From Gemmobacter nectariphilus DSM 15620 (lineage in GTDB: Bacteria; Pseudomonadota; Alphaproteobacteria; Rhodobacterales; Rhodobacteraceae): 64,000 bases of DNA. Numbering within the stretch: position 1 is the first letter of the stretch; every line of letters begins with the position of its first letter. The notes below the pieces were generated by a model, which saw only the letters and a list, made by a program, of their open reading frames with translations, was not told the DNA's origin and ran no database searches. The position numbers and the translations under genes are program-made. Below, one piece after another: positions 38,509 through 46,980 of the stretch. The DNA lies in the NCBI RefSeq assembly GCF_000429765.1, contig NZ_AUCM01000013.1, positions 1 through 64,000 on the forward strand. The letters run 5' to 3'.

Positions 38509-39894
38509 ATGAATACAATCTGGACTCCCGATCTGTCGGCCTTTGACGGGCCCAAGTATCAGGCCCTTGCACGGGCCATGCGCGATGCGGTGCGGCGGGG
38601 CGATCTGCCGCCGGGCGCGCAATTGCCCACCGTGCGCGATCTGGCCTGGCGGTTGGGCATCACGCCGGGAACGGTGGCGCGCGCCTATCAGCTGGCCACG
38701 CAAGAGGGGCTGGCCGAGGCCGTGGTGGGCCGCGGCACCTTCATCGCCGAACCTTCGCGCCCTGGCCCGCGCGTTCCGCTGCATGTCGAACCCGATACCC
38801 GCGTGATCGACATGCGCTCGCCGCAAATGCCCGAGGTCGGGCAGGGCGATGCCATTGCCCAGGCGATGCGCGCGGCGGCCGGGCGGCTGGAAGGGGCCTG
38901 GCTTGGCTATCCGGCGCAGCGCGATGAAATGCCCCTGCGCCATGCGGTTTGCGGCTGGCTGTCCGATCTGGTGCTTGGGCCGGTCGCGGCCGAGGATATC
39001 GCGCTGGTCAACGGGGGGCAGCATGGCATCAACGTGGTGATGCAATGCGTCTTGCGCGGCGAGCGTCCGGTCGTGCTGACCGAGGATCTGGCCTATCCGG
39101 GCCTGCGCCATGCCGCGCGGCTGGTGCGGGCGGAAACGGTGGGCGTTGAAACCGACAATCAGGGGATGCGCCCCGATGCGTTTGAGGCTGCGTGCCGGCG
39201 CCACATGCCCAAGCTGGTCTGCCTGACGACCGAGGCACAGAACCCGACGACCGCCCGCATGGGGGTGCAGCGCCGCGCCGATCTGGCCGAGATCGCGCGG
39301 GCGCATGAGGTCTTTGTGCTCGAGGACGACTGCTATTCGGTCGCGGGCGATCGCCTGCCGGCCTTTCGGGCCCTGGCCCCAGAACGCACCTTCTATGTCG
39401 GCAGCCTGTCCAAATCGGTCTCGCCCGCGCTGCGGCTGGGCTGGGTGTTGTGCCCGGTCGGCATGGGCGATGCGGGCCGTCTGACCGTGCAGCACGGACA
39501 ATTCGCCCTGTCGCGCCCGCTGACCGCGATCTGCGAGGAACTGCTGCTGTCGGGCGCCGCCCGGCGCCTGCGCGATGGCGTGCGCGAGGAGCTGTCGGCG
39601 CGGACCGAGGCGATGGTCAATGCCCTTGGCGCCTTTGATCTGGCCTGGCAGGCGGGGTTGCCCTTTGCCTGGCTGCATCTGCCGATCGGCTGGCGCGCCT
39701 CGACCTTTGCCCGCGCGGCCGAGGCCGAGGGCGTCTTGCTGCGCACCGCCGATGAATATGCCCTGGTTCATGGTCGCGCGCCCAATGCCGTGCGCCTTGC
39801 CATCCCCGGAGATGTGAGCCGCGAGCGGTTCGAGCAGGGCCTTGCGGTGCTGACCCGGCTTCTGGGCGCGCCGCCGGCCGATCTGCCGGTCTGA
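38509..39894 (+). CDS. MocR-family regulator (GntR HTH fused to aminotransferase fold)
   Basis: 461 residues. The N-terminal GntR-type winged helix (residues about 12-80) has LPPGAQLPTVRDLAWRLGIT and LATQEGLAEAVVGRGTF. The rest is a fold-type I aminotransferase domain: NGGQHGINVVMQCVL, YPGLRHAARL, QNPTTARMG and the PLP lysine in GSLSKSVSPALRLGW. MocR proteins sense PLP-linked amines or amino acids. The ATG at 38509 follows the operator region. Its position before a polyamine-type importer suggests that it controls those genes, although a small hypothetical gene lies between. Confidence 0.88.
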   Translation: MNTIWTPDLSAFDGPKYQALARAMRDAVRRGDLPPGAQLPTVRDLAWRLGITPGTVARAYQLATQEGLAEAVVGRGTFIAEPSRPGPRVPLHVEPDTRVIDMRSPQMPEVGQGDAIAQAMRAAAGRLEGAWLGYPAQRDEMPLRHAVCGWLSDLVLGPVAAEDIALVNGGQHGINVVMQCVLRGERPVVLTEDLAYPGLRHAARLVRAETVGVETDNQGMRPDAFEAACRRHMPKLVCLTTEAQNPTTARMGVQRRADLAEIARAHEVFVLEDDCYSVAGDRLPAFRALAPERTFYVGSLSKSVSPALRLGWVLCPVGMGDAGRLTVQHGQFALSRPLTAICEELLLSGAARRLRDGVREELSARTEAMVNALGAFDLAWQAGLPFAWLHLPIGWRASTFARAAEAEGVLLRTADEYALVHGRAPNAVRLAIPGDVSRERFEQGLAVLTRLLGAPPADLPV

Positions 39895-39941
39895 TGTGTG
39901 GCAGGAAAGACTCGGGCGCCGGCGGATTTTCGCCGCCCCGT

Positions 39942-39954
39942 TGACCCATGGTCA
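39942..39954. promoter_or_regulatory. Small inverted repeat upstream of the 86-residue gene
   Basis: TGACC-CAT-GGTCA, 5-bp arms, 46 bases before the start at 40001. It could be an operator for the downstream gene or importer. There is no promoter match good enough to name. Confidence 0.25.
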
Positions 39955-40000
39955 GCAAGCGGCGAAAGTCTGCCGAACAGAGCAGCAACGAGACCAGAAC

Positions 40001-40261
40001 ATGGCCGCCAGTTTCTCCTATCACAGCGCCCGCGGCGCTTCGGATTTTCTGGGCCTTCGCCGCAGCCGGCGCGGGCAGACCGAGATTGTCTATGACGATG
40101 GCATCGCCTGCCGCATCGTCTGGCGCGTCATCACAGAGGTGCCGGACGAGGCCCCGCTGCGCGAGGCGCTGGAAAGCGCGGTGGCAGAAATGCGCGTCTT
40201 GCCCGCGCTTTACGCGGAACTGAAACGCCGCGCCATCGCGATCGAGGCCATCGCGCGCTGA
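40001..40261 (+). CDS. Small uncharacterised protein
   Basis: 86 residues starting MAASFSYHSARGASDFLGLR. It has a basic N-terminal third, then VYDDGIACRIVWRVITEVPD and an acidic helical tail. No family recognised. It ends 68 bases before the importer permease and could be the first gene of that operon. The start is chosen because AGACCAGAAC precedes the first internal ATG; a longer frame upstream reads into the MocR 3' spacer. Confidence 0.5.
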   Translation: MAASFSYHSARGASDFLGLRRSRRGQTEIVYDDGIACRIVWRVITEVPDEAPLREALESAVAEMRVLPALYAELKRRAIAIEAIAR

Positions 40262-40329
40262 ATCACTTCCCTTCGCGCCGACCCTGTGCAAGATGAATGG
40301 AAACACCGATCCGTCCGACAGGGGGCGTC

Positions 40330-41217
40330 ATGAGTTCCGAAGGCGCGCTGCACCGGCTTCGCCGGTCCGAGGCAGCAAACGGGCTGGCTTTGATCAGCCC
40401 TCCGGCGATCTATGCCGTGCTGCTGCTGGCCGCCCCCCTTGGGCTGCTGTTCCTGTATTCCTTCCTGAAGGATGGTTATCTGACCATCATCTGGGAATTC
40501 TCGCTGCAGAACTACATCGATGCCTGGGGCGATCCCCTGGTGCGCACGGTCATGCTGCGATCCTTGTGGGTCGCCATGATGGTGACGCTGGTGACGGTGG
40601 TGCTGGCCTTTCCGGTCGCCTATTTCGTCAGCTTTCATGTCCAGCCCTCGCGCAAGAGCATGTGGCTGTTCCTGATCACCATTCCGTTCTGGACCAGCTA
40701 TCTGATCCGGGTCTTCCTGTGGAAGGTGATCCTGGGCTTCAACGGGGTGATCAATTCGGGGCTGATCGGCCTTGGCATCATCGACGAGCCGCTGACCTTC
40801 ATTCTGTATAACGTCAATTCGGTGGTGATCACGCTGGCCCATGCCTATGCGCCCTTTGCCATCCTGCCGATCTTCGTGGCGCTGGAAAAGATCGACCGTT
40901 CCTTGCTCGAGGCGGGGCAGGATTTGGGCGAAAGCCAGCTGATGACCTTCTGGCGCGTCACCCTGCCGCTGGCCATGCCGGGCGTCATTGCCTCGGTGCT
41001 GATCGTGTTCATTCCGACCATTGGCGATTACGTCACGCCCCAGCTGCTGGGCGGGCCCGAAGGGCGGATGGTCGCGAACCTGATCCAGCTGCAATATCTG
41101 CGGCTTGACAACTATCCGGCCGGCTCGGCCATCGCGGTTTCCGCCATGCTGATGGTCACGGCGATCAGCCTGATCTTCCTGTTCCTCAACCGTCGTTTCC
41201 TGCGGGGTCCGAAATGA
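40330..41217 (+). CDS. Polyamine-type ABC importer permease (PotB-like)
   Basis: 295 residues from the ATG at 40330, which has a GGGGG-rich ribosome site 3 to 8 bases upstream. An ATG 33 bases earlier has none. Six membrane segments are expected, the first at LISPPAIYAVLLLAAPLGLL. The coupling loop LEAGQDLGESQLMTFWRVTL is of the PotB/spermidine-putrescine class. Its TGA overlaps the next start. Confidence 0.85.
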   Translation: MSSEGALHRLRRSEAANGLALISPPAIYAVLLLAAPLGLLFLYSFLKDGYLTIIWEFSLQNYIDAWGDPLVRTVMLRSLWVAMMVTLVTVVLAFPVAYFVSFHVQPSRKSMWLFLITIPFWTSYLIRVFLWKVILGFNGVINSGLIGLGIIDEPLTFILYNVNSVVITLAHAYAPFAILPIFVALEKIDRSLLEAGQDLGESQLMTFWRVTLPLAMPGVIASVLIVFIPTIGDYVTPQLLGGPEGRMVANLIQLQYLRLDNYPAGSAIAVSAMLMVTAISLIFLFLNRRFLRGPK

Positions 41218-42023
41218 GCGGCGGCCGCCTGTTCAAGACCTATGCGGTCGCCTACCTGCTGTTCCTGTATGCGCCGATCATCCTGTTGCCGATCTTTGCC
41301 TTCAACGATGGGACGATCATCGCCTTTCCGTTGCAAGGCTTCACCACCAAGTGGTTCGAGGCGATGGTGTCCACCCCCACGCTGCATACGGCGGTGAAGA
41401 ATTCGCTGATCATCGCGGTGTCCTCGGCGGTGCTGGCGACCTGCCTTGGCATCTTCACCGCCCGCGCGGCCACGCGCTACAACTTTCCGGGCAAGGGGGG
41501 CATCGCCGGGCTGGTCATGCTGCCGCTGGTGCTGCCGGAAATCATCGTGGCGGTGTCGCTGTTCGGGGTGCTGCTGGGCCTTGGCATTCCGCTGACGATC
41601 TGGACGGTGATCCTGGGCCATGTGCTGATCTGCACGCCCTATGCGGTGGCGATCCTGAATTCGGCCTTCCAGTCGCTGGACCGCTCGCTGGAAGAGGCCG
41701 CCTATGATCTGGGCGAGACGCGCTGGTCAACCTTTCGCCTGATCATCCTGCCGCTGGTGGCACCGGGGATCGTGTCGTCGCTGCTGATCTCGTTCACCAT
41801 CAGCCTTGATGAGTTCATCATCGCCTTCTTCCTTGCAGGGACCGAACCCACGCTGCCGGTCTACATCTTCTCGCAGTTCCGGTTCCCGCAATCGGTTCCC
41901 GTGATCATGGCGCTGGGGACCATCCTGGTGCTGCTGTCCATCGTCCTTCTGACTGTCGCCGAATATTTCCGCCGCCGCGGTATCGCGAAATCCGGCGGCA
42001 AGGATACCGGAGGTTTCCTGTGA
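41214..42023 (+). CDS. Polyamine-type ABC importer permease (PotC-like)
   Basis: 269 residues. The N-terminal segment AYLLFLYAPIILLPIFAFND is characteristic of PotC-like permeases. The coupling loop EEAAYDLGETRWSTFRLIIL and FTISLDEFIIAFFLAGTEPT follow. Start and stop both overlap neighbours (ATGA, GTGA), giving tight translational coupling with the other permease and the ATPase. Confidence 0.87.
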   Translation: MSGGRLFKTYAVAYLLFLYAPIILLPIFAFNDGTIIAFPLQGFTTKWFEAMVSTPTLHTAVKNSLIIAVSSAVLATCLGIFTARAATRYNFPGKGGIAGLVMLPLVLPEIIVAVSLFGVLLGLGIPLTIWTVILGHVLICTPYAVAILNSAFQSLDRSLEEAAYDLGETRWSTFRLIILPLVAPGIVSSLLISFTISLDEFIIAFFLAGTEPTLPVYIFSQFRFPQSVPVIMALGTILVLLSIVLLTVAEYFRRRGIAKSGGKDTGGFL

Positions 42024-43156
42024 GCACGCCTGCACCTTCCCTCGCCAAAGCCTCCGAAGCCGAACGTGCCGCCCGCAAGCCGCTGATCGAGCTGGAGAAC
42101 ATCCAGAAATACTATGGCGATTACCACGCCCTGCGCGGGATCACCGCAACGATCCGGCAAGGCGAGTTCTTTTCGCTGCTGGGGCCGTCGGGCTGCGGCA
42201 AGACCACGCTTTTGCGCACCATCGCGGGGTTCGAGGAGGTATCTTCGGGCATCCTGAAGATCGACGGGCGCAGCATGGACGGGGTGCCGGCGAACCGGCG
42301 CCCGACCAACATGGTGTTCCAGTCCTATGCCATCTTCCCGCATCTGTCGGTGGAGCAGAATGTCGGCTTCGGCCTGCGCCGCGATCCGCGTTCGGCCGCC
42401 GAAAAGGACCGCGCCGTGCAAGAGGCGCTCGAGATGGTCGGCCTCAAGGGCTATGGCAAGCGCGCCGCCCATGCGCTTTCGGGCGGCCAGCGTCAGCGTG
42501 TGGCTTTGGCGCGGGCGCTGATCCTCAAGCCCAAGGTGCTGCTGCTGGACGAACCCCTGTCGGCGCTTGACAAGAAGATGCGCGAGCAGATGCAGGTCGA
42601 GCTGATCAAGCTGCAGCGTCAGGTCGGCATCACCTTCATTCTGGTCACGCATGATCAGGAAGAGGCGCTGGTGATGTCCGACCGGATAGCCGTGATGTTC
42701 GAAGGCCAGATCGCGCAACTGGACGATCCCGAAACGCTGTACCGGCTGCCGAAATCGCGGCAGGTGGCGGATTTCATCGGCACGATGAACTTCCTGCCGG
42801 CAACGATTGCGGCGCAAACCGCGGATGGATTCGATGTCGATGTGGCAGGTCTGGGGCGGTGCCACATCGGCGCCCGCCAGTCCCCCGGCGCGGTGACGGG
42901 CGAGGTGTCGGTCGGCTTCCGGCCGGAGACGCTGACGCTGCTGTATGAAGGCCAGCAGGCTACCGACCGCGAAAGCCCCGGCGTGATCGAGGAAGTCGTC
43001 TATTACGGCGACATGACCTATTACGACGTCAAGCTTGACGGCGTGGCCGTCCCGGTGCGGCTGTCGATGCGCAACGTCTTTGGCCGCCCGGTGCTGGATC
43101 GCGGCACGCGCACGCGCGTCGCCTGGTCGCCCGGCGCGCTGGTTCTGTTTCGCTAG
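42020..43156 (+). CDS. Polyamine-type ABC importer ATPase (PotA-like)
   Basis: 378 residues from the GTG at 42020, which overlaps the permease stop. Walker A GPSGCGKTT, Q-loop VFQSYAIFPH, signature LSGGQRQR, Walker B VLLLDEPLSALDKKMR and H-loop VTHDQ are present. A C-terminal TOBE domain (about 285-370) ends TRVAWSPGALVLFR. The substrate is inferred as putrescine/spermidine or a related amine from the permease class. No periplasmic binding protein gene is adjacent, which the importer needs. Confidence 0.88.
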   Translation: MSTPAPSLAKASEAERAARKPLIELENIQKYYGDYHALRGITATIRQGEFFSLLGPSGCGKTTLLRTIAGFEEVSSGILKIDGRSMDGVPANRRPTNMVFQSYAIFPHLSVEQNVGFGLRRDPRSAAEKDRAVQEALEMVGLKGYGKRAAHALSGGQRQRVALARALILKPKVLLLDEPLSALDKKMREQMQVELIKLQRQVGITFILVTHDQEEALVMSDRIAVMFEGQIAQLDDPETLYRLPKSRQVADFIGTMNFLPATIAAQTADGFDVDVAGLGRCHIGARQSPGAVTGEVSVGFRPETLTLLYEGQQATDRESPGVIEEVVYYGDMTYYDVKLDGVAVPVRLSMRNVFGRPVLDRGTRTRVAWSPGALVLFR

Positions 43157-43280
43157 ATCCGTCTCGGGCCACGGCGCCATGAACCCGTCGGGACGCACTC
43201 GGCAGTTCGTCGCGCTCCCGCACCCTTGCGCCGCCCAAGGGCGGCACAAGGGTTTGGGCCGGGCGCCGCGCAAGCGCGGC

Positions 43281-43316
43281 GTGCCTCCGGCGGGGGTATT
43301 TGGAAAAAGGCAAAGC
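43281..43316 (+). repeat. Intergenic GGTATTT element, copy 7
   Basis: GCCTCCGGCGGGGGTATTTG then GAAAAAGGCAAAGC, 125 bases after the importer ATPase stop and in its orientation. It is preceded by a GCGCCGCGCAAGCGCGGCG hairpin (43264-43282). Confidence 0.65.
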
Positions 43317-43412
43317 CTGCCGGGGCAGGCCAGGCTGATGGCAGGCTTGCAAGGTGGACAGGCTCTCTGAATGGGGGCGCAAAATTTCCCGCGAAAATCT
43401 GTCTTTGGCCGC

Positions 43413-43438
43413 TTGACGCCCCCCGGCGCATCCTGTAG
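43413..43438 (+). promoter_or_regulatory. Promoter of tRNA-Asp copy 1
   Basis: TTGACG (43413-43418) and TGTAGT (43434-43439) in the duplicated block. The spacing of 15 bases is short. The -10 is weaker than the TATACT of the second copy, the main base difference between the two blocks. Confidence 0.5.
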
Positions 43439-43452
43439 TTCACCCCTCACGC

Positions 43453-43529
43453 GCGGTTGTAGCTCAGTCGGTTAGAGTACCGGCCTGTCACGCCGGGGGT
43501 CGCGGGTTCGAGCCCCGTCAACCGCGCCA
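43453..43529 (+). tRNA. tRNA-Asp (GTC), copy 1
   Basis: A 77-nt cloverleaf with acceptor GCGGTTG/CAACCGC, discriminator G, encoded CCA, anticodon loop CTGTCAC and T loop GGTTCGAGCCC. The G discriminator fits tRNA-Asp. Confidence 0.95.
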
Positions 43530-43705
43530 CTTTCCTTCTTCCATCAAAGGCTTCCGCAGGGTTTCGCATCCTTGGATCTGTCTGCCTGTGGCGTCACCCT
43601 TTGGTGAAATCCTTGGTGGGTGCGGGTTGCACGCGCCCCAGGGCATCGCGATCCAGCAGCTGCCAGAGGCTGCGAATTTTCCGTGAAAAATCCGTCACCT
43701 TCCGC

Positions 43706-43731
43706 TTGACGCCCCCCGGCGCATCCTATAC
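43706..43731 (+). promoter_or_regulatory. Promoter of tRNA-Asp copy 2
   Basis: TTGACG (43706-43711) with TATACT at 43727-43732, 15-base spacing. The -10 is a better consensus match than in copy 1. Confidence 0.5.
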
Positions 43732-43745
43732 TTCACCCCCCACGC

Positions 43746-43822
43746 GCGGTTGTAGCTCAGTCGGTTAGAGTACCGGCCTGTCACGCCGGGGGTCGCGGGT
43801 TCGAGCCCCGTCAACCGCGCCA
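43746..43822 (+). tRNA. tRNA-Asp (GTC), copy 2
   Basis: Same 77-nt sequence as copy 1, including the encoded CCA and anticodon GTC, in the same orientation 293 bases downstream. Confidence 0.95.
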
Positions 43823-45374
43823 CTTTTCTTCCAAAATCAAACGACTGAGCATATGTGGTGTCTGCTGCATGCCAGTCCTGTTGTTTCGCTCCACATCCCG
43901 TGCAGGAGGCGCGCCGCGCTTGCGCGGCGCTTGGCCCAAAGCCCCGTGCCGGGCCATGGCCCGGCTCGGGGGTGCGGGAGCACCTCGGCCAGCCGCACGA
44001 GCGGGCCAGCTGTACCATGTGGCGGCGCTTCGCCCGTCGGATCGCTGGCAAATGTCATGGGGCCGCCGCTTTCGCCCGACACGACCGTGGCCACCCGCCG
44101 GCCCGCCTTATGGCTGCGCTCAGGCAACAGCCTGCAAGCGTTGCCGCTTGCGCGCCCTTGGCAAGCTTGCGGGGGCCAGCCGGGCAAACCGCGCGGCGCC
44201 GGTGATCTGCGGCGCGTCCGTGGCCAGGCCAGGCACCATGAATGTCCAGCGTCGCCCGCACAGGCGAGCTCAGGGTGTGCCCGTCGGCAAGGGTGCGGGC
44301 CTCGGATGACAGCGTCGCTTTGCCCGCATGGGCCGATACGATGGCCAACACCTTGATGCAGCCCCGGCGCATCCTGCGCTGCATTCACGCCGCAGGTGCC
44401 CGATCCGCAGCTGATCGCAAGATGAACCATATCCGGATCGGCCGGTGGACCACTGCAGCCCATGGGCCACAACGCCGCGGACAAGCCTGCGGCGACGGGG
44501 TTGGCCTTGTTAAAGGTCTTTCCGTCCTTGTGCAGCTTTGCCCCGTAAAGTCCTATGAAAGCGTTCTTTTCCACGCGAGTTCCCGTGGCATGTGACCCCC
44601 GCGCGCAGGATCCTCGCCGTTACCGAGAGGGCCTCGCCTTTCCCGTGATGGCCGCGCCTGGCCGTGAGGATGCGGGGGGCACTCTGCACCCACCGTCTCT
44701 CGACAAGCGTCGCGCTGCGCGCCGATGGCGGGGGCCAGTGATACCGCGGGGGCGGGGCCTCGGCATGAACCAGCTCTGCGGCTGCGTCCAGTTCGGCCAT
44801 GTGCCGTTGCCAGCCCCCCGACGACCCGCCGAGATGACACCATCACCAAGGCGATCGAGGCCGGATCACGCTTGCGTCCTTTGATGCCTGGCGGAACGGC
44901 GATGATGCTGCGCCACGGGACGATCAGACGGCGGCGCTGCGGCCGTTCAGCGACCCGCCATTTCGGGGTCTGCGTGGGCGGGCAAGGCGATTGTCTCTAT
45001 GGAAGAGCGCGCCAATTGGCTGCTGCCCGCTGACATGGCCCCCAGTCGGCAGAGGATGCGCGGCGCGCTGGCGGCCTTCCGGCATGAAGGTCACCGTGCC
45101 GTTCCTGGCCGAGGCGCTGTTTGAGACCAGGGCGGATCAGATGGTCGCCTTGCAGGACAGTCTGTCCGGAATAACGCCCCGGGTTGCGCTGCCTCGCGCT
45201 GTTGCCCGATACGGTCACCCTGTCGTGCCCGGTGTCGAACCTGCGCCGGTGACCGATGGTGGCCCCGCCCCCGGGGGCATTCCTGTCGCCAGGCTGAAGG
45301 GCCCGGGTCGGCTTTGCCATTCCTTAACCCGGCTGCGGCACTCTGACAGGGAACCAGAGCCGAAGGAGAAGCCT
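43823..45374. other. 1.55-kb region without recognisable gene
   Basis: Several frames of 70-240 codons are open on both strands, but each has protein-like stretches only locally, with no family motif, ribosome site or continuous codon pattern. The best local stretch is on the minus strand near 44400-44574 (GLYGAKLHKDGKTFNKANPV), which breaks down upstream. GC content stays high. It looks like decayed coding DNA behind the tRNA pair, but I cannot name what it was. Confidence 0.4.
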
Positions 45375-45605
45375 TTGCCCGATCCTGCTGTTGACCCCGC
45401 CTCCGACCTTGCACCGCTGCTTGCAGAACTGGACAGTCTGGCCGAACAGGCCACCGCGCTGCGTGTGCGGATTGCGCGCTTGTCTGCGGCGTCTTCGGGG
45501 GCGCGCCCGGGGTGGCCGATCCGCCGGCTCGGCGATGAAACGCAAAGCGCCGCCACCCGGCCGGGCAGCGGCGCCTTGCGTCTTGTCGCGGGTCAGGCCT
45601 GCTGA
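45375..45605 (+). CDS. Possible small coiled-coil protein, TTG start
   Basis: 76 residues from a TTG at 45375 that follows AAGGAG by 7 bases. The segment LAPLLAELDSLAEQATALRV has a heptad-like Leu/Ala pattern, and the tail is Gly/Ala/Arg-rich. No family known. It converges with the DUF442 gene and overlaps its end by 13 bases. The ribosome site is the main argument; the non-ATG start and the decayed surroundings weigh against it. Confidence 0.35.
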   Translation: MPDPAVDPASDLAPLLAELDSLAEQATALRVRIARLSAASSGARPGWPIRRLGDETQSAATRPGSGALRLVAGQAC

Positions 45606-46024
45606 GCGGCCAGCGTGTCGATCTGGTCGCGCCACATTTCCATCTGATAGCCATGGCGCGAGGGCAGGGCAATGATGTCATCGGTCGGGCGCTTGCCCGC
45701 CTCGCTCAGCGCCCAGACGATCGAGGAGCGGTTGCCCGAGGCGCAATAGGCCAGCACCGGGCCGTTGGCGCCCGCGATCGCGCTGCCCTGGGCGGTCACG
45801 TTGTCCATGGTGATCGCACCGCCAACGACCGGGTTCGCCACGAACTCCAGCCCCAGCGCCTCGGCTGCGGCCTTCATGGCTGCGGCATGGTGACTGGGCG
45901 GGATTTCCGCGTCGGGTCGGTTGTCGATGATGCGCACGAAGCCGGCGGCCTTGATGGCCGGCAAATCCTCGGGGTCGATCTGCGGGCTGACCGAATAGCT
46001 GGGCGTGATCTGGCGAATGTCCAT
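45593..46024 (-). CDS. TIGR01244/DUF442 phosphatase-like sulfur transferase
   Basis: 143 residues. The dual-specificity-phosphatase-like loop CASGNRSS carries the catalytic Cys and Arg, preceded by RIIDNRPDAEIP. DUF442 proteins act as rhodanese-like persulfide carriers; in many bacteria this domain is fused to the N-terminus of Blh, whereas here it is a separate gene. It is last in a four-gene minus-strand operon, ten bases after the second transporter half. Confidence 0.85.
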   Translation of the reverse strand: MDIRQITPSYSVSPQIDPEDLPAIKAAGFVRIIDNRPDAEIPPSHHAAAMKAAAEALGLEFVANPVVGGAITMDNVTAQGSAIAGANGPVLAYCASGNRSSIVWALSEAGKRPTDDIIALPSRHGYQMEMWRDQIDTLAAQQA

Positions 46025-46034
46025 GGGCTGGTCC

Positions 46035-46469
46035 TCAGGCGGTCTTGGGCTGGGGCGCCCGGGCGTTGAACACGGGCGCGATACCCATACCTGCCATCAT
46101 GGCCAGCATGAACACAAGCCCGCCCAGCCCCCCGAACGACAGCGAGGCCATGGCCGGGCCCGGGCACAGCCCCGCCAGACCCCAACCCGCGCCAAACAGC
46201 AGCGAGCCGACGATCAGCCGCGTGCTCAGGCGCTGTGCGGGGGGCTCGGGCAGGGCATTGCCCAGAACCGCGACGCGCCGCCGCGCGGCCACGCGCCAGG
46301 CGATGGCCATGGGGATGATCGCGCCGCCCATCACGAAGGCCAGCGTCGGATCCCAGGCACCGAAGATGTCCAGCCAGCCCTGCACCTTGGTCGTGTCCAC
46401 CATGCCCGAGATCAGCAGGCCCAGACCGAACAGCCCGCCCGACAGGGCAGCAAAAAGGTTGCGCTTCAT
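46035..46469 (-). CDS. YeeE/YedE-family transporter half (PmpB-like, DUF6691)
   Basis: 144 residues with about four membrane segments and the GWGLAGLCPGPAMASLSFGG motif of the second half of YeeE/YedE sulfur-compound transporters. It starts one base after the stop of its partner. In bigR-type operons such pairs bring in thiosulfate or export sulfur compounds; the direction here is not known. Confidence 0.82.
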   Translation of the reverse strand: MKRNLFAALSGGLFGLGLLISGMVDTTKVQGWLDIFGAWDPTLAFVMGGAIIPMAIAWRVAARRRVAVLGNALPEPPAQRLSTRLIVGSLLFGAGWGLAGLCPGPAMASLSFGGLGGLVFMLAMMAGMGIAPVFNARAPQPKTA

Positions 46470-46470
46470 G

Positions 46471-46905
46471 TCAGATGATCCCCAGCCAGTGCCGTGCCGC
46501 CACCATGATGACCCCGCCTGCCAGCAGATAGGCAAAGGTCGCCGCAATCCCGCGCAGCGACAGGCGCGAGATGCCGCACACCCCGTGGCCCGAGGTGCAG
46601 CCATTGGCCAGCCGTGTGCCAAGGCCAACCAGCAGCCCGGCGACGATCACGACCCAAAGGTTTGACGTCACATGGGTTTGCGCCCCGCCCACCAGCGCGG
46701 CGCCAATGGCCGGCACCAGCACAAGGCCGGCGATGAAGGACGCACGTTCGGCCCAGGTGGCCCAGCCCGTGCGGTCCACCAGCCCGCCCAGAATGCCCGA
46801 GGCCCCCATCACGCGCCCGTTGAGCAAAAGATAGACCGAACCGGCGACCCCGATGATGAGGCCACCAACCAGGCCATAGACCCAGTCGATCGGATTGATA
46901 AGCAT
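46471..46905 (-). CDS. YeeE/YedE-family transporter half (PmpA-like)
   Basis: 144 residues with about four membrane segments and the LANGCTSGHGVCGISRLSLR motif containing the conserved cysteines of the family. It pairs with the next gene to make the full transporter fold that single-chain homologues carry. It lies 75 bases downstream of the metallo-hydrolase. Confidence 0.85.
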   Translation of the reverse strand: MLINPIDWVYGLVGGLIIGVAGSVYLLLNGRVMGASGILGGLVDRTGWATWAERASFIAGLVLVPAIGAALVGGAQTHVTSNLWVVIVAGLLVGLGTRLANGCTSGHGVCGISRLSLRGIAATFAYLLAGGVIMVAARHWLGII

Positions 46906-46980
46906 GTCCTGTTTTCCTGTTGGTTCGAGGGCACTTGCCCCCCTTTGGCAGGGCCGGCCGCGCGTCCGGCCCCTTGGGCC

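Larger units (their letters stand above)
43375..43529 (+). repeat. Tandem duplication unit 1 (tRNA-Asp with promoter)
   Basis: The segment from about 43375 to the tRNA end at 43529 is repeated 293 bases downstream. The upstream 75 bases have diverged, but the TTGACGCCCCCCGGCGCATC promoter block and the tRNA are nearly or exactly identical. Confidence 0.75.
43672..43822 (+). repeat. Tandem duplication unit 2 (tRNA-Asp with promoter)
   Basis: Second copy of the block at 43375-43529, with an identical tRNA body and a changed -10 region. Confidence 0.75.

Noticed and set aside
41861-43450. 529-codon minus-strand open frame
   Set aside because: Antisense shadow of the importer ATPase and its flanks; His/Arg/Gln-rich composition typical of a reversed high-GC gene.
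44510-44884. Small genes on either strand in the decayed region
   Set aside because: Both strands are open at once, none has a ribosome site, and no segment matches a family that I know.
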